Translations under genes and position numbers: made by a program
Origin: UBA3263 sp964549975
GTDB taxonomy: Bacteria > Bacteroidota > Bacteroidia > Bacteroidales > Muribaculaceae
Direction: 5' to 3'
Assembly (NCBI GenBank): GCA_964549975.1
Contig: CAZJWM010000037.1
Location: 1-18,208 of the forward strand
DNA length: 18,208 bases
The notes under the pieces: model-generated
What the model saw: the letters and a program-made list of their open reading frames with translations, nothing else
What the model was told of the DNA's origin: nothing
Databases searched by the model: none
Shown: in pieces, positions 6,661 through 13,014 of the stretch
Position numbering within the stretch: position 1 is the first letter of the stretch
Layout: the number at the start of each line of letters is the position of its first letter

Positions 6661-7206
6661 ATGGCACGCAAAGCAAGAGTCTCCAAAGGCAAAACGATGA
6701 GACCAAACTTCTTCGTATTCTGCGAAGGAAAGACAGAGATAACATATGTGGAGCTACTGCGCCAATCATTTCGAGTGCCAATTCAGATTATACCGCGCCG
6801 AAGCGACTCCAACATCTCCGACAAATATATCCGACGCTGCAAAGATGAATACGTGGCCACAAAGAACGACCTGACCTTTGTGATGTTTGACCTCGACGTG
6901 GCAGGCACACTCGAACGACTGCGCAAGCTCAAGGACACGATATTACTGGTGTCTAATCCATGTATAGAGATTTGGTTCCTGCTCCACGTGGAAAACTGCA
7001 ACAGAGCAATCCCCTCCGAGGAGTGCGTAAAGCGGCTGACAGCGCATTTCAAAAAGTATAAAAAGGGGACTCTACACGACGATGAGAAATCCATACTCAT
7101 CGCAAATCTGGCCGACGCCATCTCAAGAGCCGAGAGTTTGCCCGAATTTGGCAACCCTTCCTCAAGCATCCATAAGCTCATTCACGCAATTCGAGACTAC
7201 ACCTAA
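6661..7206 (+). CDS. RloB/AbiLii-like protein, probable effector of the ATPase pair
   Basis: 181 residues, no signal peptide. Family marks: FFVFCEGKTEITYVELL (18-34), with the acidic EGKTE motif; MFDLDVAG (75-82), with paired Asp; SNPCIEIWFLLH (98-109), the hallmark RloB segment; and GNPSSSIHKLI near the C terminus. The Glu...Asp-x-Asp arrangement is reminiscent of Toprim-type metal-binding nuclease folds, so a nuclease activity is plausible but not shown. The Pfam RloB family includes AbiLii, which is needed for phage abortive infection in Lactococcus. The start is two bases after the ATPase stop, so the two genes should be translated together and probably form a complex. The N terminus is basic (ARKARVSKGK). 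Length is close to the usual 200 or so residues; it looks intact. Confidence 0.87.
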   Translation: MARKARVSKGKTMRPNFFVFCEGKTEITYVELLRQSFRVPIQIIPRRSDSNISDKYIRRCKDEYVATKNDLTFVMFDLDVAGTLERLRKLKDTILLVSNPCIEIWFLLHVENCNRAIPSEECVKRLTAHFKKYKKGTLHDDEKSILIANLADAISRAESLPEFGNPSSSIHKLIHAIRDYT

Positions 7207-7214
7207 CGCGTCGG

Positions 7215-7233
7215 TGCGGCTTGCGCATTTTTT
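7215..7233 (+). terminator. Weak terminator after the ATPase/RloB unit
   Basis: TGCG (7215-7218) and CGCA (7224-7227) form a four-pair stem followed at once by six T (7228-7233). The stem is short, so this is a marginal call, but position and T run fit. Confidence 0.35.
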
Positions 7234-7268
7234 CGGAGAGAAAGGTGGGATTTTTCAGAGATTTTCAC

Positions 7269-7276
7269 TAATTTTG
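7269..7276 (+). promoter_or_regulatory. -7 box TAATTTTG of the pdxA-lipid operon
   Basis: TAATTTTG matches TAnnTTTG and is followed by CAAG. Transcription would begin near 7283, after the TTG at 7281, which decides for ATG 7302 as pdxA start. No clear -33 TTG; GTGG near 7245-7248 is at the right distance but poor. Confidence 0.57.
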
Positions 7277-7301
7277 CAAGTTGAAAAAAACCGAACTACG
7301 C

Positions 7302-8402
7302 ATGAGCGACTCAAAAATAAAAGTGGGCATCACCCACGGCGACATAAACGGTGTGGGTTATGAGGTGATTCTCAAAGCCTTCGAAGATCCGACGATGTTG
7401 GAGCTGTGTACCCCGGTGGTCTACGGCTCCGCAAAGATTGCGGGCTACTATCGCCGCGGCATGAACCTGCCGCAGCTGCGCCACGCCATCATCGACTCCG
7501 CAGCCGACGCTGCCGAGGCCACACTCAACTTTGTGAACGTCATCGACGAAGACGTGCACGTGGAGCCCGGCAAGTCAACCGAGGCCGCCGGAGCTGCCGC
7601 CCTGGCTGCCCTGGAGCGCGCCGTGGCCGACCTGAAGGCCGGAGCCATCGACGTGCTCGTCACCGCCCCCATCAACAAGAGCAACATCCAAAGCGATGCG
7701 TTCCACTTTGCCGGCCACACGGAATATCTGCAAGCAGCCCTGGCCGAGGGTGAGGACGACACTCACCGCGCACTGATGGTGCTCTGCTCGGAGAATCTGC
7801 GCGTGGCCCTGGCCACAACCCACCTGCCCATAGCGCAAGTGGCCGCAGCCATCACTCAGCCGCTGATTGAGGAGAAACTGCGTCTGCTCAACCAATCGCT
7901 CATCGGCGACTTCGGCATCCACGCCCCGCGCATAGCCGTGTTGGCGCTGAACCCCCACGCCGGCGACTCCGGTCTGCTCGGCTCCGAGGAGGAGACAATC
8001 ATCCGCCCGGCCATCGAGCAAGTGCGCCAAGAGAAGATCATGGCGTTTGGCCCGTATGCTGCCGACGGATTTTTCGGTGCCGGACATCACACGAAGTTCG
8101 ACGGCGTGTTGGCCATGTATCACGACCAGGGCTTGGCCCCGTTTAAGGCGCTGAACATGGACGACGGGGTGAACCTCACGGCCGGACTGGCCTACGTGCG
8201 CACCAGCCCCGACCACGGCACCGCCTACGACATTGCCGGACGCGGCGAGGCCGACGCCTCGTCGATGCGCCACGCCATCTACACGGCCATCGACGCCTAT
8301 CGCAATCGCCGGCGCCAAGCCGAGGCCGTGGCCGACCCCTTGAAGAAACTCTACGTGGAACGCGGCCGCGACAACGTGGTGCTCAATCTCGACAAAGACT
8401 AA
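7302..8402 (+). CDS. pdxA: 4-hydroxythreonine-4-phosphate dehydrogenase PdxA
   Basis: Cytosolic enzyme of the deoxyxylulose-5-phosphate-dependent pyridoxal phosphate pathway: it oxidises 4-phosphohydroxythreonine with NAD(P), giving the aminoacetone phosphate substrate used by PdxJ. 366 residues from ATG 7302. Landmarks are VGITHGDINGVGYEVI (8-23), TAPINK (121-126), GHTEYL (138-143), NPHAGDSG (217-224), MYHDQGLAPFK (272-282) and TSPDHGTAYDIAGRG (301-315). His174, His219 and His274 have exactly the spacing of the E. coli metal-binding His166, His211 and His266. The sequence GDINGVGYE instead of the enterobacterial GDPAGIGPE is, to my knowledge, usual for Bacteroidetes. It leads a seven-gene operon; the next gene begins 17 bases after its stop. 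A TTG at 7281 would add seven residues but lies at or before the predicted transcription start. Confidence 0.95.
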   Translation: MSDSKIKVGITHGDINGVGYEVILKAFEDPTMLELCTPVVYGSAKIAGYYRRGMNLPQLRHAIIDSAADAAEATLNFVNVIDEDVHVEPGKSTEAAGAAALAALERAVADLKAGAIDVLVTAPINKSNIQSDAFHFAGHTEYLQAALAEGEDDTHRALMVLCSENLRVALATTHLPIAQVAAAITQPLIEEKLRLLNQSLIGDFGIHAPRIAVLALNPHAGDSGLLGSEEETIIRPAIEQVRQEKIMAFGPYAADGFFGAGHHTKFDGVLAMYHDQGLAPFKALNMDDGVNLTAGLAYVRTSPDHGTAYDIAGRGEADASSMRHAIYTAIDAYRNRRRQAEAVADPLKKLYVERGRDNVVLNLDKD

Positions 8403-8419
8403 CCCACCACCCTGAGGAT

Positions 8420-9313
8420 ATGGCCAATTATTCAGTAGCCGGGATACTTCGCGCAGCCAACTATTCGCCCAACCACATTGCATCGGACGCCGCCGTGCTC
8501 AACGAGGTGTGCGCCCGCCTGCGCAAACGCGGTTGCGACGTGACGGTCTACAGCGAAGCCGAGCTGCTCGACGGCAAGGTCACCGAGCCGGTGATTATTA
8601 ATATGTGTCGCGACACGCGCTCGCTGCGCATGCTCCGCGAGATGGAAGACGCCGGAGCGCTGGTGATCAACTCGGCCTACGCCGTGGAAAATTGCCGCCG
8701 CGAACGTCTGGGCCGACTGCTGCGCAGCGCCGACGTGGCCTATCCCACAAGCATCCTCACCGACACCGACGCCTCCATCACCGCCGCCATGCTCAGCGAG
8801 GGGATGACGCGCTGCTGGGTGAAACGCGCCGACGCCCACTCCATGCACAAGGAAGACATCACCTTTGCGCCCAACCCCGCCGAGGCCCAAGACGTGGTCA
8901 ACGAATACTTCTTGCGCGGCATCCGCTGCGCCGTGGTTGACCGCCATCTCGAAGGGAATCTGGTGAAATTCTACGGGGTGCGCGGCAGCAACTTCTTCCA
9001 CTGGTATTATCCCTTCGACCGCCAGCAAAACGCCACGGGCCACGACGCCACCGACGGCCGCTCGCCCGTGTTCAGCTTCTCCTCCGACAATCTCAAGGCC
9101 ATAGCCTCGCGCGCGGCCAACGCCCTGGGCGTGGACATCTACGGCGGCGACGCCATAGTTGACGCCTCGGGCGAAATTTGCATAGTGAACTTCAACGACT
9201 GGCCCTCGTTTGCCCCCTGCCGGGCAGAGGCCGTCAACGAAATAGCCCGCTTCATCTCAGCGGCCATCAAACAGAAATTTAACCCCAAACAGAAAAAACC
9301 TACAGCCAAATGA
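8420..9313 (+). CDS. ATP-grasp domain protein of unknown substrate
   Basis: 297 residues, no signal peptide or membrane segment. ATP-grasp features: an N-terminal alpha/beta part (about 1-90), a conserved-looking lysine segment CWVKRADAH (132-140), ACVVD-like strand CAVVDRHLEGNLVKFYGV (170-187), and the C-terminal metal/ATP part YGGDAIVD (241-248) with ICIVNFNDWPSF (253-264), where Asp244 and Asn257/Asn259 are likely Mg ligands. This fits the RimK/D-Ala-D-Ala ligase-like group, which joins a carboxylate to an amine or thiol with ATP. The substrates are not evident. It lies 17 bases after pdxA and overlaps the start of the PgpA-type gene by ATGA, so it is translated with the lipid genes. In the Bacteroides inositol-lipid cluster I recall inositol-phosphate synthase beside the PgpA gene; here this protein holds that place. 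The C-terminal tail is lysine-rich and probably disordered. Confidence 0.8.
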   Translation: MANYSVAGILRAANYSPNHIASDAAVLNEVCARLRKRGCDVTVYSEAELLDGKVTEPVIINMCRDTRSLRMLREMEDAGALVINSAYAVENCRRERLGRLLRSADVAYPTSILTDTDASITAAMLSEGMTRCWVKRADAHSMHKEDITFAPNPAEAQDVVNEYFLRGIRCAVVDRHLEGNLVKFYGVRGSNFFHWYYPFDRQQNATGHDATDGRSPVFSFSSDNLKAIASRAANALGVDIYGGDAIVDASGEICIVNFNDWPSFAPCRAEAVNEIARFISAAIKQKFNPKQKKPTAK

Positions 9314-9825
9314 GCCATCGCCCCATAGATCACAGTCATGATAAAGATTTCCCACTATTGCCCAAACTCATAGCCACATCGCTGGGTGTGGGCTACCTGC
9401 CGGTGATGCCCGGCACGTGGGGCGCCCTGCTGGCCATAGTGTTGTGGCTGCCGCTCTATCTGTGGGCCTCGGCGCCGGTGTGCGTGGCCGTCACGGCCGT
9501 GGCTGCCGTGGCTCTGGCCGTGGCCGGCACGTGGGCCAGCTCCGTGAGCGAGCGCTATTGGGGCAAAGACCCCGTGATTGCCTGCGTTGACGAAACCGTT
9601 GGCCAATGGATTTCGCTGCTGCCGGTTGTGCCGCTGTGCCCCTGGTGGGAGGTGGTGTTGAGTCTGGCTCTCTTCCGCTTTTTCGACATTGTCAAGCCTC
9701 TGGGCATCCGCCAAATGGAGCGCCTGCCGCGCGGCTACGGCATGATGGCCGACGACGTGCTCGCCGGAATCTACAGCGCCCTGATTCTCTGGGCCATTAA
9801 CCACTATTCATTAAATCTCTTCTGA
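9310..9825 (+). CDS. PgpA-family lipid phosphatase (candidate phosphatidylinositol-phosphate phosphatase)
   Basis: 171-residue membrane protein with about four hydrophobic segments. PgpA hallmarks are LGVGYLPVMPGTWGALLA (25-42), VIACVDETVGQWISL (89-103) and FRFFDIVKPLGIRQME..GYGMMADDVLAG (122-153). PgpA removes the terminal phosphate from phosphatidylglycerophosphate; in Bacteroides a PgpA homologue next to the same neighbours (BT_1525 as I recall) has been assigned to phosphatidylinositol phosphate dephosphorylation. With a CDP-alcohol phosphatidyltransferase two genes on, that role is the better guess here, but ordinary PgpA activity cannot be excluded. The ATGA at 9310-9313 overlaps the previous stop and the TGATG at 9823 overlaps the next start, showing tight translational coupling. 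Confidence 0.88.
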   Translation: MSHRPIDHSHDKDFPLLPKLIATSLGVGYLPVMPGTWGALLAIVLWLPLYLWASAPVCVAVTAVAAVALAVAGTWASSVSERYWGKDPVIACVDETVGQWISLLPVVPLCPWWEVVLSLALFRFFDIVKPLGIRQMERLPRGYGMMADDVLAGIYSALILWAINHYSLNLF

Positions 9826-10343
9826 TGCAACATCTGAAAAAGATAGGCAACAATCTGCTGACGAGCGACTCGCTGCTCCCCACGTTCCTGCGATCGGTGG
9901 TGTCGAGCCAAGCCGCCTCGTGGACCGACATGGCGCTGAGCTTCGTGCTCTTTGCATGGGGCAACCTGGTGCCGTGGCTGGCCACCGCCATCGGCGCCGT
10001 GGCCGGAGGCGTGGTCAATTGCATCATCAACTATAAATTCACCTTCCACGCCGACGGCTGCCCCTGGCGCGCCGTCATCGTGAAATATCTGATGGTGTGG
10101 GTGGGCTCCGTGGTGCTCAACGCCTACGGCACCGACCTGCTCTACTCGCTGCTGCAAAAGTGGACTTGGCTCGAAACGATAGGCTTCCGCGACGACGGCT
10201 ACTTCGCCGCAGCGCGTCTGCTGGTGTCGCTGCTGGTGTCGTGGTTTTGGAACTTCGCCCTGCAACGCCGCTTCGTCTATCGCCCCACGGGCTTCGACCC
10301 CTACGCCATGCGCCTCACTCGCATATTCACTCACAAACGATAA
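9825..10343 (+). CDS. GtrA-like small membrane protein
   Basis: 172 residues with four predicted membrane segments (about 32-50, 52-68, 85-108, 127-150 regions). The GtrA family pattern appears as GGVVNCIINYKFTF (65-78) after the second segment and its echo WFWNFALQRRFVYR (139-152) after the fourth. GtrA proteins are thought to flip or present polyprenyl-linked sugars, or otherwise to aid lipid-linked sugar transfer, in the inner membrane. In this operon it may help move a lipid intermediate or sugar headgroup; that is inference. It starts within the stop of the PgpA-type gene and ends 21 bases before the CDP-alcohol transferase. The same kind of gene, as I recall, sits between the corresponding Bacteroides inositol-lipid genes. 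Confidence 0.82.
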   Translation: MQHLKKIGNNLLTSDSLLPTFLRSVVSSQAASWTDMALSFVLFAWGNLVPWLATAIGAVAGGVVNCIINYKFTFHADGCPWRAVIVKYLMVWVGSVVLNAYGTDLLYSLLQKWTWLETIGFRDDGYFAAARLLVSLLVSWFWNFALQRRFVYRPTGFDPYAMRLTRIFTHKR

Positions 10344-10364
10344 CTCAACTCGAACTCATAGATA

Positions 10365-11057
10365 ATGGACATCAAAACTCAATCAAAAGCTGCTCGCGAC
10401 AAGCTGCAGCAAGGCATCTACAAAGTGATTAACCCCTTTGTGCGCCTGCTCATCCGCATAGGTTTCACCCCCAACATGGTCACCACAGTGGGCTTCTTGG
10501 GCAACATCGCCGCTGCCGCCGTGTTTGTGCTGGCCGGCGTCAAAACCGTGCAGCCGGACTACGACAGCTTCTACCTGCTCACCCTGGGCGGCGCCCTGCT
10601 CATCGGCTTCTCGCTGTTTGACATGCTCGACGGCCAAGTGGCTCGTCTGGGCAACATGGCCTCGACTTTCGGCGCCATGTATGACTCCGTGCTCGACCGC
10701 TATTGCGAGCTCTTCACCCTGGGCGGCATCTCCTTCTATCTGATTCAGGTGGACTATCTCGTGGGTGCCCTCATCACCTTCGTAGCCTTGATTGGCTCAA
10801 TCATGGTGAGCTACGTGCGCGCCCGCGCCGAAGGCCTGGGCATTGAGTGCAAAGTGGGCTTCATGCAGCGCCCCGAACGCGTGGTGGTCACCGCTCTGGG
10901 CGCCCTCGCCACCGGCATCTACGGCCAATGCCACAACCCCGCGTCAGATTTCGACCCCAACCTGATTCTCATCGTGGCCATGGGCGTGATTGCCGTCTTC
11001 GCCAATCTCACCGCCTTTGCCCGCATCAACCACTGCAAGAAAGCCCTCAAAAAATAA
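10365..11057 (+). CDS. CDP-alcohol phosphatidyltransferase, candidate phosphatidylinositol-phosphate synthase
   Basis: 230-residue inner-membrane enzyme that transfers a phosphatidyl group from CDP-diacylglycerol to an alcohol. The full catalytic motif is present: Asp86, Asp89-Gly90, Ala93-Arg94, Gly103, Asp107 and Asp111 (spacing DxxDGxxAR-x8-GxxxDxxxD). The segment IMVSYVRARAEGLG (146-159) resembles the substrate-binding helix of actinobacterial phosphatidylinositol-phosphate synthases, favouring inositol phosphate over glycerol phosphate or choline as acceptor. About six membrane segments are expected. The Bacteroides counterpart BT_1523, as I recall, is such a synthase. Start is 21 bases after the GtrA gene; the stop abuts the next ATG with no spacer. 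Acceptor specificity is inferred from the motif and neighbours, not proven. Confidence 0.85.
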   Translation: MDIKTQSKAARDKLQQGIYKVINPFVRLLIRIGFTPNMVTTVGFLGNIAAAAVFVLAGVKTVQPDYDSFYLLTLGGALLIGFSLFDMLDGQVARLGNMASTFGAMYDSVLDRYCELFTLGGISFYLIQVDYLVGALITFVALIGSIMVSYVRARAEGLGIECKVGFMQRPERVVVTALGALATGIYGQCHNPASDFDPNLILIVAMGVIAVFANLTAFARINHCKKALKK

Positions 11058-12002
11058 ATGAGCTCATCATCTCTGCGCCGCCGTCTGCCGTCGACGCGCG
11101 AAGCCGTGACCTTCATCACGGCTTTGATAGTTTGGTTGGCAGTCACCGCCATATTCGTGGGCCTGCGCCCCGAACACCCCGTGATGGCCCTGCTGATGGC
11201 CGCAATGTTTTTTGCCGCCCCGGCCCCAAGAGCCCTGCTGATGGCGCTGCTGCCCTTCGCCCTGTTTGGCATCAGCTACGACTGGATGAACATCGTGCCC
11301 AACTACACGGTGAACCCCGTCGACACCATCGGCCTCTACTCCACGGAGCTGCGCCTCTTTGGCATCCACGGGCTGACGCCCAACGAGTGGTGCGCCGGGC
11401 ACACCTCCCCGGTGCTCGACCTGCTGGGCGGAGTGTTCTATCTCTGCTGGGTGCCCGTGCCCATAGCCTTTGGCATCTATCTCTACTGCAAAGGCCAACG
11501 CACCGAATATCTCCACTTTGCGCTGGTGTTTCTGCTGACCAACCTCATTGGCTTCACCGTCTATTACATTCATCCGGCCGCTCCGCCGTGGTTTGTGCGC
11601 GACTATGGTTTTGAGCCCACGCTCGGATTGCCCGGCTCCTCGGCCGGACTGGCCAAATTCGACGCCATGGTGGGCCTGCCGATTTTCGACTCGCTCTATG
11701 CGCGCAACGCCAACGTCTTTGCCGCCCTGCCCTCGCTCCACAGCGCCTACACCCTGCTGGCGTTCATCTACTCGCTGCGCGCCAAAGTGCCCACATGGAT
11801 GCGCATAGCCCTGGCCATCATCACCCTGGGCATCTGGAGCACCGCCGTCTACACGTTCCACCATTATCTCACCGACGTGATCTGCGGCATTGCCTGCGCC
11901 CTGTTCACTGTGGCCCTGTTTGAATTCGTACTGATGCGCATCCCCGCCTTCAGCCGATTCATCAGCCGATACATTAACTATATCACCCCACGCAAATCAT
12001 GA
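11058..12002 (+). CDS. PAP2/Aur1-like membrane transferase, candidate inositol phosphorylceramide synthase
   Basis: 314 residues with about six to seven membrane segments. PAP2-superfamily motifs are ALPSLHSAYTLL (223-234, His228) and YTFHHYLTDVICG (265-277, His268/His269 and Asp273). The loop YYIHPAAPPWFVRDYG (169-184) matches the APPWY-type motif of fungal Aur1 inositol phosphorylceramide synthases. Such enzymes move phosphoinositol from phosphatidylinositol to ceramide. The gene in the same position in Bacteroides (BT_1522 as I recall) has that assignment. If correct, this is the last step, making inositol sphingolipids, and the active site would face the periplasm. It begins right after the previous stop and overlaps the next gene by ATGA. 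Lipid phosphatase activity is the main alternative. Confidence 0.85.
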   Translation: MSSSSLRRRLPSTREAVTFITALIVWLAVTAIFVGLRPEHPVMALLMAAMFFAAPAPRALLMALLPFALFGISYDWMNIVPNYTVNPVDTIGLYSTELRLFGIHGLTPNEWCAGHTSPVLDLLGGVFYLCWVPVPIAFGIYLYCKGQRTEYLHFALVFLLTNLIGFTVYYIHPAAPPWFVRDYGFEPTLGLPGSSAGLAKFDAMVGLPIFDSLYARNANVFAALPSLHSAYTLLAFIYSLRAKVPTWMRIALAIITLGIWSTAVYTFHHYLTDVICGIACALFTVALFEFVLMRIPAFSRFISRYINYITPRKS

Positions 12003-12847
12003 CTGAAAACGAAGAAAAGATACGCCCCGAGGTGTTGACCTACGACGACGTGCGCCGAATGGTGCCCCGCCTCGACGGCCATGAGCGACTGGTCAACCGC
12101 CTGCTCCACTGGCTGAAAGTGGACCGCATCAACCAAGCCCACGCCCACTGCTGCGACACCCCCGGCCCGGAATTCACACGCCGACTGCTCTTCGACGAAT
12201 TCCACATGAGCCTACGCGTAGACGGCCAAGAGGTGCTCGACTCGCTCCCCCAAGGGCCGTTTATCACCGTGAGTAACCACCCCTTCGGCGCCCTCGACGG
12301 CATAGCCCTGATTCATCTCGTGGGCTCGCGCCGCCCGGAGTTCAAGGTGATGGTCAACATGATTCTCAACCAAGTGGGCGCCATGCGTCCCAACTTCATA
12401 GCCGTCGACGCCTGGGCTCAAAAAGACCCCAAGAAACGCGCCGTGAGCGTCAACGGCATCCGCCAAGCCCTGCGCCAACTCGCCGACGGCCAACCCGTGG
12501 GATTCTTCCCCGCCGGCGCCATGAGCAAAACCAACTGGAAAAATCAGCTCATCGACCGCCCCTGGCAAGACTCCGTGCTGCAAATCATCTATCGCGCCAA
12601 AGTGCCCGTGGTGCCCATCTTCTTCCACGGCACCAACCGCTGGTGGTTTAACCTGCTCGGCCACATCTGCTGGCCCCTGCGCTCGGTGGCCCTCCCCTCC
12701 GAGGTGGTACACAAAAACGGCCAAGAGATGCACATCTCCATTGGAGAGCCCATCACCCTCGAGCAGCAGATGCCCTATCGCGAAAGCCCCGCCACCCTCG
12801 GCGCCTACCTCCGCGAGCAGACCTACGCCCTGCGCTCCCGCAAATAA
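11999..12847 (+). CDS. Lysophospholipid acyltransferase-family protein (PlsC-like)
   Basis: 282 residues. The PlsC-like active-site segment is ITVSNHPFGALDGIALI (89-105). Here His94 and Asp100 are separated by five residues, not the usual four (HxxxxD); I recall NHPxGGLDG in related Bacteroidetes acyltransferases, so it is probably a family variant rather than damage. A second typical motif, GFFPAGAMSK (168-177), binds the phosphate or glycerol part. No strong membrane segment, so a peripheral membrane enzyme is likely. It overlaps the PAP2 gene by ATGA and is last in the operon. It may acylate a lysophospholipid or an amino-lipid intermediate such as in glycine lipid synthesis; the substrate cannot be told from sequence. 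Confidence 0.85.
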   Translation: MTENEEKIRPEVLTYDDVRRMVPRLDGHERLVNRLLHWLKVDRINQAHAHCCDTPGPEFTRRLLFDEFHMSLRVDGQEVLDSLPQGPFITVSNHPFGALDGIALIHLVGSRRPEFKVMVNMILNQVGAMRPNFIAVDAWAQKDPKKRAVSVNGIRQALRQLADGQPVGFFPAGAMSKTNWKNQLIDRPWQDSVLQIIYRAKVPVVPIFFHGTNRWWFNLLGHICWPLRSVALPSEVVHKNGQEMHISIGEPITLEQQMPYRESPATLGAYLREQTYALRSRK

Positions 12848-12853
12848 CCCTAC

Positions 12854-12895
12854 GCAAGAGGTGGCATTTTGTCACCTCTTTGCCACGTTTTTGTG
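12854..12895 (+). terminator. Terminator after the lipid operon, with competing hairpins
   Basis: AAGAGGTG (12856-12863) pairs with CACCTCTT (12873-12880), and overlapping this GTGGCA (12861-12866) pairs with TGCCAC (12881-12886), directly followed by GTTTTTG. The second form is the better terminator; the two cannot form together. It starts shortly after the acyltransferase stop. Confidence 0.6.
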
Positions 12896-13001
12896 ACAGT
12901 TTGAATTTTTTTCTAAAAAAATACTACATATATTCCATTATGCCATAGCCGATTGACATATATTAACACTTTTATGGGGTATAACGTATAAAATTAATTC
13001 G

Positions 13002-13009
13002 TAACTTTG
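13002..13009 (+). promoter_or_regulatory. -7 box TAACTTTG of a possible non-coding transcript
   Basis: TAACTTTG in the context CG-TAACTTTG-AAG matches TAnnTTTG, yet no gene follows for about 480 bases. A -33 TTG at proper distance is not evident (TTGACA at 12953 is too far upstream). It may start a small RNA or a very long glycosidase leader. Confidence 0.42.
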
Positions 13010-13014
13010 AAGTG

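Noticed and set aside
7281..7301. TTG start for PdxA giving seven extra residues
   Set aside because: It falls at or before the predicted transcription start; ATG 7302 fits PdxA N termini.
7575..8483. 302-codon minus-strand frame over pdxA
   Set aside because: His/Gly/Val-rich antisense of a certain pdxA; no recognisable domain.
9310..9825. Plain phosphatidylglycerophosphatase in phosphatidylglycerol synthesis
   Set aside because: Not excluded biochemically, but the neighbours (inositol-type CDP-alcohol transferase and Aur1-like gene) favour an inositol-lipid role, so it was not given the pgpA symbol.
10847..11614. 255-codon plus-strand frame across two lipid genes
   Set aside because: Arg/Pro/His-rich out-of-frame reading of the CDP-alcohol transferase and PAP2 genes.
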